DNA of 61,633 bases from an uncultured Pelagibacteraceae bacterium (GTDB lineage: Bacteria; Pseudomonadota; Alphaproteobacteria; Pelagibacterales; Pelagibacteraceae), in the NCBI GenBank assembly GCA_902629935.1, contig CACOSU010000006.1, positions 1 to 61,633 of the forward strand, written 5' to 3'. Positions within the stretch are counted from its first letter, which is position 1. Each line of letters opens with the position of its first letter. The notes under the pieces are model-generated. The model searched no databases. It was not told the origin of the DNA and saw only the letters and a list, made by a program, of their open reading frames with translations. Positions 25,287 to 34,084 of this stretch are shown one piece after another. The position numbers and the translations under genes are program-made.

Positions 25287-26048
25287 TCAAGTTATACCAC
25301 CATCAACAATAAAGCTCTGCTTTGTGCATCCAGAGGATTGGTCAGATGCTAAAAATAACACTAATTGAGCAACATCGTTTGGTTTTAACTGTCTTTTTAA
25401 AGCTTGGCTTTCCAAAATAAGCTTTTTATACTTTGGGGTTAACCAACGTTTAATTTGTCTCTCAGTTACAATCGACCCAGGCACAACTGAATTTGTTCGA
25501 ATATTATACTTTCCATACTCTTTTGCAAAAGATCTAGTTAATCCAACAACAGCTGATTTTGCCGTTTCATAAACAACTTTATCACCCTCTCCCAACATCC
25601 ATGAGACTGAACTCAAATTTATTATAGATCCCGCTTTAATTTTTTTCATTCCTTTTATGACTGCTTTTGCTGCAAAGAAATAATGCTTTAAATTTATATC
25701 CATTCTATTTTGCCAATATTTTTCATCCACCTGATCAGTTGTATGTCTATCATCATTAGCTGCATTATTAATTAGTACATTAATCGCCCCCTTTGTAGAC
25801 ATAATTTTTTTTATTATTTTTTCTAATTTTTTAATATCAAGTAAATTACACTCCAAAAAAGTTGGTGATCTGAATTTATTTTTTTTTATTTTTTTTAATA
25901 ATTTTTTTGTTTCTATTAAATTAATATCAACAAAATAGACTTCGCTTCCTTGTTCACAAAAATGCTCAACAATAGAAGCACCAATACCTGATCCACCACC
26001 AGTGATAAAAATTCTTTTACTTTTTAAATCTGAATATTTGACACTCAC
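25287..26048 (-). CDS. Short-chain dehydrogenase/reductase
   Basis: A 253-residue classical SDR. TGGGSGIGAS binds NAD(P), NNAAND stabilises the fold, and Ser in INLSSVSW plus Tyr and Lys in YETAKSA are catalytic. With galM and a sugar-acid dehydratase near, it may oxidise an aldose to its lactone. The NAD or NADP choice is not decided. Overlaps the ROK gene by 4 bp (ATGA). Confidence 0.88.
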   Translation of the reverse strand: MSVKYSDLKSKRIFITGGGSGIGASIVEHFCEQGSEVYFVDINLIETKKLLKKIKKNKFRSPTFLECNLLDIKKLEKIIKKIMSTKGAINVLINNAANDDRHTTDQVDEKYWQNRMDINLKHYFFAAKAVIKGMKKIKAGSIINLSSVSWMLGEGDKVVYETAKSAVVGLTRSFAKEYGKYNIRTNSVVPGSIVTERQIKRWLTPKYKKLILESQALKRQLKPNDVAQLVLFLASDQSSGCTKQSFIVDGGIT

Positions 26049-26947
26049 AAAAATGAACCTCTTCCTAGATCTGCAGCTCCTCGTACACCACTAGAGTCTC
26101 CAAATTTATTTTTAACTACCTCTGTATTTACAGAATCACTAAAAACATATTTTTTTAATTTTGGATTTATATTTCCATAAATTTGTTTCATGTTTGACAC
26201 TCCGCCCCCTAAAACAATTGCACCTGGATCAATAATATTTATTACTTGCGCCAACCCTCTAGCTAAATAATCAAGATATTGGAAAATAAATTCTAAGGCT
26301 TTTTCATCTCCATTATTTGCATTTTCCTGAATTGTTTTTGCATCTAATTTCATTTTATGTATGTCAAAATAATGTTTAGAGAAACCTGGGCCAGATAAAA
26401 ATGTTTCTACACACCCTTTTTTTCCACAATAGCAATCATGTCTTTTCCATTTATCATTAGATCCAACTGGCATTTGGTTATGTCCCCATTCACCTGCAAT
26501 GTTATTAAATCCATTTATAATTTTTTTATTAATTACTAAACCTCCTCCTACTCCTGTTCCAATTATTACCCCAAAAACAATTTCATGTTTTGATCCTGCG
26601 CCATCATAAGCTTCTGATAAGGCAAAGCAGTTTGCATCATTTTCAAAAAAGATTTTTCTATGTAATCTTAATTCAATATCTTTTTTTAATGGTCTCCCAT
26701 TTAACCAAGTTGAATTTCCTCCCTTAATACAATTAGTTTCTTTGGATAATGCACCTGGAGTTCCAACACCAACGGTACATTTTTTTTGATATTTATCCTC
26801 AAGTTCATTAACTAAGCCACACAATGTATTTATGGTACCATTATAATTTTTAGGAGTCTCTTTTCTTAATCTTTCAATTTCTTTTCCACTTTCATCAAGA
26901 ATAATGCATTCTGTTTTTGTACCACCAAGATCTATTCCTATATGCAT
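26045..26947 (-). CDS. ROK-family sugar kinase
   Basis: A 300-residue sugar kinase. GIDLGGTKTE is the phosphate loop, GTGVGGGLVI and GEWGHNQM form the sugar site, and CYCGKKGCVE is the structural zinc motif. Substrate could be fructose, glucose or another hexose. I set the start at 26947 (MHIGIDLGG), 1 bp after the preceding stop; an upstream in-frame ATG would add 8 residues that overlap the SDR gene. It sits between the two SDR genes of the operon. Confidence 0.88.
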   Translation of the reverse strand: MHIGIDLGGTKTECIILDESGKEIERLRKETPKNYNGTINTLCGLVNELEDKYQKKCTVGVGTPGALSKETNCIKGGNSTWLNGRPLKKDIELRLHRKIFFENDANCFALSEAYDGAGSKHEIVFGVIIGTGVGGGLVINKKIINGFNNIAGEWGHNQMPVGSNDKWKRHDCYCGKKGCVETFLSGPGFSKHYFDIHKMKLDAKTIQENANNGDEKALEFIFQYLDYLARGLAQVINIIDPGAIVLGGGVSNMKQIYGNINPKLKKYVFSDSVNTEVVKNKFGDSSGVRGAADLGRGSFL

Positions 26948-26948
26948 T

Positions 26949-27698
26949 TTAATATGTGGCTCTACCACCACTTAAATCAAAAACAGCTGCAGTTGAAAAT
27001 GAATTTTCTTCACTAGCCAACCACGCCACTAACGAAGCAAGCTCCTCTACTTTGGCAAACTTGTTTCGTGGAATTTTTGATAGCATGTAATTAATATGCT
27101 CTTCAGTCATTTGATCGAAGATTCTTGTTTTTGCAGCTGCGGGGGTGACGCAATTTACAGCAATATTCTTTTTTGCAAGCTCTTTACCTAAAGATTTTGT
27201 TAAACCAATAACACCAGCCTTTGAAGTACTGTAAGCACTTGCATTCGGATTTCCCTCTTTTCCCGCGATAGAAGCAATATTAACTATTCTTCCATAGTCA
27301 TTTTTTGTCATAAATGGAACCACAGCTTTACAACAATAAAAAACTGAATTTAGATTTAAGTCCATAATTTTTTTCCATTCATCTAAAGGGTAATCTGCAA
27401 CTGTGGTGTTCATACCAGCCATTCCAGCGTTATTAATAAATATATCTATTTTTTTATGACTTTGTTCAACTTCTAACAAATTTTTATTAATTATTTCAAA
27501 ATTAGTAACATCTACAATTTGATAACTTACATTTTCTGATTTGATTTTTGTCACTGACTCTTTAGCTGCATTTTTGTCTACATCCCAAATAATTACTTTC
27601 GCACCAGCCTCAATAAACCTTTCTGTTATTGCTAAACCAAATCCTTGGGCACCACCAGTTACAATTGCAACTCTATTTTTTAAGTCATACTTTATCAT
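26949..27698 (-). CDS. Short-chain dehydrogenase/reductase
   Basis: A 249-residue classical SDR with VTGGAQGFGLAI (cofactor), NNAGMAG, Ser in NIASIAG and Tyr/Lys in YSTSKAG. Its sequence is like FabG-type or sugar-alcohol dehydrogenases. It starts within the last 14 bp of tctA and is followed 1 bp later by the ROK kinase, so it is part of the tct operon and probably oxidises the imported compound or its product. Exact substrate open. Confidence 0.88.
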   Translation of the reverse strand: MIKYDLKNRVAIVTGGAQGFGLAITERFIEAGAKVIIWDVDKNAAKESVTKIKSENVSYQIVDVTNFEIINKNLLEVEQSHKKIDIFINNAGMAGMNTTVADYPLDEWKKIMDLNLNSVFYCCKAVVPFMTKNDYGRIVNIASIAGKEGNPNASAYSTSKAGVIGLTKSLGKELAKKNIAVNCVTPAAAKTRIFDQMTEEHINYMLSKIPRNKFAKVEELASLVAWLASEENSFSTAAVFDLSGGRATY

Positions 27699-29172
27699 AA
27701 CTTCTATTTATTTTTTTAGATCTTATTAAAGGAAAAGCTAAAGCAATTAAAGACAAAATAAAAAATATTAAAACAATAGGTCTTGTAAAAAACATCAACC
27801 AATTTCCATCAAATATTACCAGAGATTGTCTCAAAGTACCTTCAACTAACTCACCTAGGATTAATCCAATAATGACAGGAACTACAGAGAAACCATAACG
27901 TCTCATAAAAAAACCAAGTATACCAAAAAATAACATTATCCAAACATCAATTATAGACTGGTTCAAAGAATAAGTTCCGCAAACAGAAACCGCAAATATC
28001 ATTGGCCAGAGAATTTTATTCGGAACTAAAGTAATCCTAGCAAAAATTTTAGCACCAAAAAAACCGAAAATAAAAAATAGAATGTTTGCAATTAACATTG
28101 CACCAAATATTCCATATAAAAAATCCGGTTGCTCTCTAAATAAATCTGGACCTGGTCTCACTCCATGAATAATTAACCCTGTCAATATTACTGCTGTTGT
28201 TGCGCTTCCAGGAATTCCAAGCGCAAGAGTAGGAACCATTGCACCGCCTGTTGCAGCATTATTTGCTGCTTCTGCTCCAGCAATTCCCTCTATAGATCCA
28301 TTTCCAAACTCTTCTGGACTTTTAGAAAATCTTTTAGCTTCCGAATAACCTATTAAAGATGCTACTGTACCACCTTCTGCTGGCAAAACTCCAATAAAGG
28401 ATCCAATTCCACTTGATCTTAAAATTGTTTTCCATGTTTTTTTATAATCATTTTTTGATGGTAACTTTATTGCCTTCAAAGCAATTCTATTAAATACTTG
28501 ATTTATTAAAGTTGACTGGGTTAACATTTCACTCATTGCAAATAAACCAACAACAACTGGAATAAAACCTATACCTTCTGTTAATTCATTTATTCCAAAA
28601 GTAAAACGATCTATTGAAGTCATAAAATCTTTACCTACCGTTGAAATTAAAATTCCAAAAGCACCAGCAATTAAATTTTTTACTGGACTTCCTTCACCTA
28701 TAGAGGCAAGCATTGTTAAACCAAAAATAGCTAAAGCAAAATATTCTGGTTGTCCAAACTCATATGCAAGTTGAGCTAATATTGGGGCAAAAAAGACCAA
28801 AATAATAACACTAAAAATTCCTCCGACAGTACTTGAAACTGTTGCCATTCCTAGAGCCCTTCCTGCTTCGCCTTTTTGAGCTAAAGGGTAACCATCCAAA
28901 CAAGTCGCAGCTGCAGCTGGTGTTCCAGGGGTATTTATTAGAACCGCTGTTATTGCTCCACCGTATGTACCTGCACAATAAATAGAAGTTAATAATACAA
29001 TTGCCGACAACGGATCAAGTGTCATAGTAAAAGGCAAGATTAATGCACCACCAGTTGTTGGCCCCAATCCTGGCAGTACCCCTAAAATTAAACCAAACAG
29101 GGTTCCAAAAAATAAAACCAATAATAGCTTAGAGCTAAAAAGTGGTGCCAGCATTAAAAATAAATTATCCAT
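27685..29172 (-). CDS. tctA: Tripartite tricarboxylate transporter, large permease TctA
   Basis: A 495-residue inner-membrane protein with about eleven or twelve helices. GLILGVLPGLGPTTGGALILPF and the second-half SGIGSFIGVLPAEGGTVASLIGYSEAKR, both Gly/Pro-rich repeats, are the family signatures. With TctB and the periplasmic TctC it imports carboxylates or related solutes by ion-coupled transport. Substrate is not readable; the surrounding sugar genes suggest a sugar acid rather than citrate. Confidence 0.93.
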   Translation of the reverse strand: MDNLFLMLAPLFSSKLLLVLFFGTLFGLILGVLPGLGPTTGGALILPFTMTLDPLSAIVLLTSIYCAGTYGGAITAVLINTPGTPAAAATCLDGYPLAQKGEAGRALGMATVSSTVGGIFSVIILVFFAPILAQLAYEFGQPEYFALAIFGLTMLASIGEGSPVKNLIAGAFGILISTVGKDFMTSIDRFTFGINELTEGIGFIPVVVGLFAMSEMLTQSTLINQVFNRIALKAIKLPSKNDYKKTWKTILRSSGIGSFIGVLPAEGGTVASLIGYSEAKRFSKSPEEFGNGSIEGIAGAEAANNAATGGAMVPTLALGIPGSATTAVILTGLIIHGVRPGPDLFREQPDFLYGIFGAMLIANILFFIFGFFGAKIFARITLVPNKILWPMIFAVSVCGTYSLNQSIIDVWIMLFFGILGFFMRRYGFSVVPVIIGLILGELVEGTLRQSLVIFDGNWLMFFTRPIVLIFFILSLIALAFPLIRSKKINRSYDKV

Positions 29173-29685
29173 CTAACTATAGTAAATATTAGTGATTATT
29201 CCTGGTGGAAATCTTAAACCTAAAATTGTTTCAAAAAAAATAAATACAATAATTGGAAAAATAATTCCAACTAGTAATAAATAAAAAAATCTTTTTTCAC
29301 CCCAGCAGTATGATACAAAAATTGACAAGGCCGAAATAGCTAAAAAGAAATCTAATGTTTTGGAAATAATTACAAAAATAACAAAACTTAATAGAGTTAA
29401 GAAAAATGTTTTTGGTAATTTTTTTTCATTTTTCCATGGGTTTTGAATTGATAAATAAAAAGTTAATAAAGTCATTAAAATTATAAAAATTAATAACGCT
29501 TTTGGAAATGTTGCAGGTTGAATGCCTCTGTTTAAAATAGGTGGAACAACATCAAATGTAAAAGTGGTAAATAAAAGAATTATAGATATAAAAATTATTA
29601 TAAAGGATACTTTAAATTCATCTTTAAAAAAAAAGGGCAAACTTTTGTTTGCCCTTTTGTGTTTTTGTACATTTTTCATATTCAA
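29173..29685 (-). CDS. tctB: Tripartite tricarboxylate transporter, small permease TctB
   Basis: A 170-residue membrane protein with four helices, the usual TctB layout. The ATG at 29685 lies 16 bases after the tctC stop. Codons 10 to 20 are formed by a full terminator hairpin with nine T after it; no ATG or GTG lies between the hairpin and the first membrane helix, so translation probably begins before it. The basic N-terminus (VQKHKRANKSLP) is therefore partly shaped by the hairpin. Ends one base before tctA starts. Confidence 0.85.
   Translation of the reverse strand: MNMKNVQKHKRANKSLPFFFKDEFKVSFIIIFISIILLFTTFTFDVVPPILNRGIQPATFPKALLIFIILMTLLTFYLSIQNPWKNEKKLPKTFFLTLLSFVIFVIISKTLDFFLAISALSIFVSYCWGEKRFFYLLLVGIIFPIIVFIFFETILGLRFPPGIITNIYYS
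29626..29658 (-). terminator. Terminator-like hairpin inside the start of tctB
   Basis: On the minus strand AAAAGGGCAAAC, an AAAA loop and GTTTGCCCTTTT form a 12-bp perfect stem (core 29635-29642 with 29647-29654), followed by nine T (29634 down to 29626). This is a textbook intrinsic terminator placed 27 or so bases into the tctB reading frame, just after tctC. Confidence 0.85.
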
Positions 29686-29701
29686 ATGTACTTTAATTAT
29701 A

Positions 29702-30676
29702 TTAATTAATATAACCTAAAGCCTTAAGCTGTGCAGTCATTTCAGCAAGCATTTCTTCCATTTGCTTACCCCATTCATCTGCACCAACAACACTTGTTTC
29801 ATCTAGTCCAATTTCAGTTAAGAAATTTTTATAGTAGTTGTGGCTCATAGCTTTCATCATACCAGCTTCCAGCTGTTTTACTCTATCTGCTGGAGCACCT
29901 TTTTTAGTTACAAAACCTCTAACAGTAGATAAAGAAACAGGAATACCTAATTCTTTTGCTGTTGGAGAGTCTCCAATTTTAGCCATTCTATTATTTGCTA
30001 GTACTACTGATACGCAAAGTTTGCCTTCATTAATTTCAGTTAATGCTTCACCTAAGTTTAAAACACCCACATCAATATCTCCTTTGATAAGATTAGTTTT
30101 TATCGGTGCAACACCTTTATAAGCAACAATAGTTGGATCTTTTAATCCACCTTTTTTAGTAAATGCGATAGCACTAACATCATCAATACCACCTGTATGA
30201 GTTGTTCCATATTTTAATGATTTTGATTTTTGAGTACTAATAAATTTCTTAGCATCTTTGATGTCATTTTTACAACTTACAACAAACAATTGAGGATCAT
30301 CTGTTCCTCTTGCAAGTGGTTGCATATCACTTAACTTAACTTTAGTCTTACCTAATGCCATAGATACTGCGTGTCCTGTAGTCCAAGTTAAAGTGTGGTT
30401 TCCATCAGCTGGTAAAGACATCATATAGTCCATTGATGCTGCTCCACCACCACCCTTTTTATTTACTAATTGCATATCCTGTTTAAGAACTCTTCTTGCT
30501 CTTAATAACATCATTCTAGTAGTAACGTCTGTTCCACCACCAAATCCAGCATGTGTAATTGCTTGGATTGGATGCCCATCAGCTTTAGCTGAAGTGATCA
30601 TTAATGGAAGAGCTACAACAAAAAATTCAGTTACTAGGAAAGCTGCTGCTAAAAATAGTTTAAAGCTTTTTTTCAT
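29702..30676 (-). CDS. tctC: Tripartite tricarboxylate transporter, periplasmic binding protein TctC
   Basis: A 324-residue Bug-family protein with a signal peptide ending at about ITSAKA. The ITHAGFGGGTDVTTRMMLLRA segment and the later GVAPIKTNLIKGDIDVGVLNLG loop fit TctC. It captures the substrate in the periplasm for TctAB. It heads the leftward operon and is followed by the hairpin within tctB, so it is probably made in excess. Divergent from the pdxA-like gene by 69 bp. Confidence 0.9.
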   Translation of the reverse strand: MKKSFKLFLAAAFLVTEFFVVALPLMITSAKADGHPIQAITHAGFGGGTDVTTRMMLLRARRVLKQDMQLVNKKGGGGAASMDYMMSLPADGNHTLTWTTGHAVSMALGKTKVKLSDMQPLARGTDDPQLFVVSCKNDIKDAKKFISTQKSKSLKYGTTHTGGIDDVSAIAFTKKGGLKDPTIVAYKGVAPIKTNLIKGDIDVGVLNLGEALTEINEGKLCVSVVLANNRMAKIGDSPTAKELGIPVSLSTVRGFVTKKGAPADRVKQLEAGMMKAMSHNYYKNFLTEIGLDETSVVGADEWGKQMEEMLAEMTAQLKALGYIN

Positions 30677-30745
30677 TATTTCCCTCTTTAGTTAATTTAT
30701 AAATAAATATATAAACATAATCTAATACAAAGCGTAAAGAAAAAA

Positions 30746-31741
30746 ATGTCCCAAAATAAAATTAATATAGCCCTACTTCTTGGTGATCCCTCTGGTATAG
30801 GTCCAGAACTTGTGTCTAAATTATTGAATGAGAATGTTACCAAAAAAGTAAATGTAATAGTTATTGGTGAAAAAAATATTCTAGAAAGTGGTAATCAAAT
30901 TTCTGGGATAAATAATGAGCTAAATTATGTTGAGAATTTCGATCAAATAAATTTTGAAAATGGAAATAAATTTTTTTTAGATATATCTAAAGGAAAAAAC
31001 TATGATTATAAATTATCAGAATGCTCAAAAGAATCTGGAGAAAGTGTTCTTGCAGCCTTAAATCTAGCTCTTAAATTAGCTAAAGAAAAAAAGATACATG
31101 CTATAAATTTTGGACCATTTAATAAAACAAGTTTGAAACTTGGTGGTAATAAACATTCAGATGAATTACATTTAATGGCTGAAAGTTTAAATGTAAAAAA
31201 TTTTTTTTGTGAATTTAACGTAATTGACAATTTTTGGACCGCAAGAGTTACATCTCATATACCGATCCGAGAAGTTGCTGATCAAATTAAAAAAGAAAAT
31301 ATTATTAGACCAATCAAATTAATTAATGAAGCTATGAAATTAAATGGTATTAAACAGCCTAGAGTTGCTGTTCAAGCCTTAAATCCTCATGGTGAATTTG
31401 GTACAGAGGAAAAAGATGAAATCTTGCCTGCAATTGAAGAAGCAAAAAAAATAGGAATTAATGCAGATGGACCTTTACCATGTGATACATCTTTTATAAC
31501 TGCTTATAAAAATAAAAATTATGATTGTATTGTTGGAATGTATCACGATGCCCTACAATCTGGTCTTAAAGCTTTTGGTTTCGATAGAGGGGTGACAGTT
31601 CAAGGAGGATTGCCTCTTCCAATAACTACTCCAGCTCATGGAACAGCTTTTGATATTGCTGGTCAAAATAAGGCAAATTTGGAACCAACTTTAAATTCTT
31701 TTAAAATTGCATTAACAATGGCTGAAAATATTAACAATTAA
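30746..31741 (+). CDS. pdxA2: PdxA/PdxA2-family 4-phosphohydroxythreonine dehydrogenase-like protein
   Basis: A 331-residue NAD-dependent oxidative decarboxylase. [10 protein letters not shown], metal His in [33 protein letters not shown] and [12 protein letters not shown] are the family motifs. PdxA makes pyridoxal phosphate; the PdxA2 branch works on phosphorylated threonate or erythronate in sugar-acid breakdown. The location in a sugar-acid cluster, 1 bp before a dehydratase gene, favours PdxA2, but no DUF1537 kinase is near. Subgroup is inferred. Confidence 0.8.
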   Translation: MSQNKINIALLLGDPSGIGPELVSKLLNENVTKKVNVIVIGEKNILESGNQISGINNELNYVENFDQINFENGNKFFLDISKGKNYDYKLSECSKESGESVLAALNLALKLAKEKKIHAINFGPFNKTSLKLGGNKHSDELHLMAESLNVKNFFCEFNVIDNFWTARVTSHIPIREVADQIKKENIIRPIKLINEAMKLNGIKQPRVAVQALNPHGEFGTEEKDEILPAIEEAKKIGINADGPLPCDTSFITAYKNKNYDCIVGMYHDALQSGLKAFGFDRGVTVQGGLPLPITTPAHGTAFDIAGQNKANLEPTLNSFKIALTMAENINN

Positions 31742-32916
31742 TGACAAAAATTAAAAACATAAGAACTAAAGTTTATCAATGGAATGGTAAAACAGTTCCG
31801 CCACAAAATAATTTTTGTACAAATGCTTCTGATCTTTTATATGAAAAATCTGATGCGATGGGATCTTTTAGATTTTACGAGTGGTTAATTTGTGAGGTTG
31901 AAACTGATGATGGTTTAATTGGAATAGGTAATGCTGCTCTAGCCCCTCAGATTACCAAAAAAATAATTGATACTTATTTAAAACCATTAGTTATAGGAGA
32001 GGATCCATTTGATTACGCTTATCTATGGGAAAAAATGTATAGAAGAACTCATGCATGGGGTCGAAGAGGAGTTGGTATGGTTGCAATATCTGCAATTGAT
32101 ATTGCTCTATGGGATATAATGGGAAAAATTACAAATAAACCCGTATTCAAATTGTTAGGAGGACGTACTAAGGAAAAAATACCTGTTTACGCTTCAAAAC
32201 TTTACAGCCAACCAATCAAAGAACTTCAAAAAGAAGCAGAAACTTACGTAAAACAAGGTTTTAAAATGTTTAAAATGAGATTTGGATGGGGTCCAAAAGA
32301 TGGTCCTGATGGAATGAAAAAAAATGTTGAACTTGCTGAAGCAATAAGAGAGGTAATTGGTGAAGATACTGATCTTATGATGGAATGTTATATGGGATGG
32401 AATTTAGATTATGCAAAAATAATGATACCTAAACTAACAAAATTTAATCCACGATGGTTAGAAGAACCTGTGATCGCAGATGACATTCATGGCTATGCAG
32501 AACTAAATAATATGAAAATGATACCTATTTCTGGAGGTGAGCATGAATTTAATTTATTTGGTTTCAAACAATTGTTAGATCTTAAAGCTGTAAGCTATAT
32601 ACAATACGACAATAATAGAGTTGGTGGTTTTACTATTGCTCAAAAAATAAATGCTTTAGCTGAAGCTTATCAAGTCCCTGTAATTCCTCATGCAGGTCAG
32701 ATGCACAATTATCATTTAACAATGTCAAATTTTAATTGTCCCATATCTGAATATTTCCCAGTTCATGATGTTGAAATTGGAAATGAACTTTTTTACTATA
32801 TTTTTGAGGGAGATCCAGCTCCAAAAGATGGTTTTATTGATCTTGATGAGAATAAGCCAGGGCTTGGTTTAACAATTACAGATAAATATAAATCTGATTT
32901 TAATATTATTGAATAA
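31741..32916 (+). CDS. Enolase-superfamily sugar-acid dehydratase, L-rhamnonate dehydratase-like
   Basis: A 391-residue mandelate racemase/muconate lactonizing enzyme. It removes water from an aldonic acid to give a 2-keto-3-deoxy acid. Lys and Arg in FKMRFGWG, metal Glu in MMECYMGW and EEPV, GGEHEF, and His in [11 protein letters not shown] place it near L-rhamnonate dehydratases. The true acid is unknown. It starts on the last base of the pdxA2-like gene (TAATG). Confidence 0.85.
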   Translation: MTKIKNIRTKVYQWNGKTVPPQNNFCTNASDLLYEKSDAMGSFRFYEWLICEVETDDGLIGIGNAALAPQITKKIIDTYLKPLVIGEDPFDYAYLWEKMYRRTHAWGRRGVGMVAISAIDIALWDIMGKITNKPVFKLLGGRTKEKIPVYASKLYSQPIKELQKEAETYVKQGFKMFKMRFGWGPKDGPDGMKKNVELAEAIREVIGEDTDLMMECYMGWNLDYAKIMIPKLTKFNPRWLEEPVIADDIHGYAELNNMKMIPISGGEHEFNLFGFKQLLDLKAVSYIQYDNNRVGGFTIAQKINALAEAYQVPVIPHAGQMHNYHLTMSNFNCPISEYFPVHDVEIGNELFYYIFEGDPAPKDGFIDLDENKPGLGLTITDKYKSDFNIIE

Positions 32917-32919
32917 ACA

Positions 32920-34077
32920 TTATTTTAAAATTTTTTTAATTTCATCTAATGAGAATGGTTTTGGTATTTTACAATTGGTTCTAATTAATTGTGTTTTACC
33001 CGATATACATGCTTTCATAGTTGACTGAATAATATCCAAAACGTGAAGGGATAACTCACCATTGCATTTATTACTTTTATTATTTTGAATCGAATAAGCC
33101 ATTTCTGATAAACCAACTCCTCTGTAATTAGCGTTAGTTGAAGACTCATTTGCTCTAGAGCTTTGAGATCTAATATTAATTTTTCCTAATGGCATTTTAT
33201 TTGTTTTATATTCTCTCCATTTGTCTCCTAGTTTTTTACATACATAAACTGAACCACCAAACATGTTTGGATCAGGAACAATCATTGAACCTTTATTACC
33301 ATATAGTTCAATATGGTTTCTCTGATGAGCAATAACATCAAAAGAAAGTGTAAGTCTAATAATTGTTCCATTTTCAAAAATAATTGTTGATAAATAAGTA
33401 GTTGGGCATTCTACTTTAAAAGTTTTATTTTTTCTTGGTCCAATACCTATAGTCCTTCTATTAACACCACGCATTATACTTCCACTTACTTTTTTTGCAG
33501 GTCCAAGTAAGTTTACTAAAGCTGTTATGTAGTATGGACCCATATCAATTACTGGTCCCCCTTCTTTTTTTGAAAACCAAGGCTCAGGATTGGGATGATA
33601 TGATTGAACTCCAGGGAAAGCAAAAATTGCATTACCTAAATTTATTTTACCAATAGTTTTTTTTCTAAGTAATTCTATTGATTTTTGAATTCCTCCACCT
33701 AAAAATGTATCTGGCGCATTACCAATATAAAGTTTTTTCCTCTTTGCTATTTTAAGAAGTTCCTTTCCGTCGTTAAAGTTAATTGCTAGCGGTTTTTCAG
33801 AATAAACATGCTTGCCATTAATTAAAGATTTCCTAGCAACTTCATAATGTGCCTTCGGGATTGTTAAATTTAAAATAATTTCAACTTCTTCATCTTTTAA
33901 AAGATCATTAACCGACAAAGCTTTTATATTGTATATTTTGGCACATTTTAAAGCATTTTGATAAATAATATCTGCACATTTGATAATTTTAATATTATTG
34001 AAATATTTTTCTGCTCTAAAATAAGTTTCAGAAATATGTCCACAGCCAATTAAGCCTATTTTAAATACTTTATTCAT
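32920..34077 (-). CDS. Gfo/Idh/MocA-family oxidoreductase
   Basis: A 385-residue NAD(P)-dependent sugar oxidoreductase. The Rossmann start GLIGCGHISETYF and the YSEKPLAIN motif with the catalytic Lys are clear; the C-terminal half is the alpha/beta substrate domain with MGPYYI. It shares a strand with iolD, 7 bp downstream, and so may act on an inositol or related cyclic polyol. It runs convergently with the dehydratase gene. Substrate not known. Confidence 0.85.
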   Translation of the reverse strand: MNKVFKIGLIGCGHISETYFRAEKYFNNIKIIKCADIIYQNALKCAKIYNIKALSVNDLLKDEEVEIILNLTIPKAHYEVARKSLINGKHVYSEKPLAINFNDGKELLKIAKRKKLYIGNAPDTFLGGGIQKSIELLRKKTIGKINLGNAIFAFPGVQSYHPNPEPWFSKKEGGPVIDMGPYYITALVNLLGPAKKVSGSIMRGVNRRTIGIGPRKNKTFKVECPTTYLSTIIFENGTIIRLTLSFDVIAHQRNHIELYGNKGSMIVPDPNMFGGSVYVCKKLGDKWREYKTNKMPLGKINIRSQSSRANESSTNANYRGVGLSEMAYSIQNNKSNKCNGELSLHVLDIIQSTMKACISGKTQLIRTNCKIPKPFSLDEIKKILK

Positions 34078-34084
34078 AAAAGAA

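Noticed and set aside
30708-30718. 11-mer TATATAAACAT, also found inverted at 35959-35969, in two divergent sugar-gene gaps
   Set aside because: Made almost only of A and T; by my rough estimate about one such chance match is expected in a window of this size and composition.
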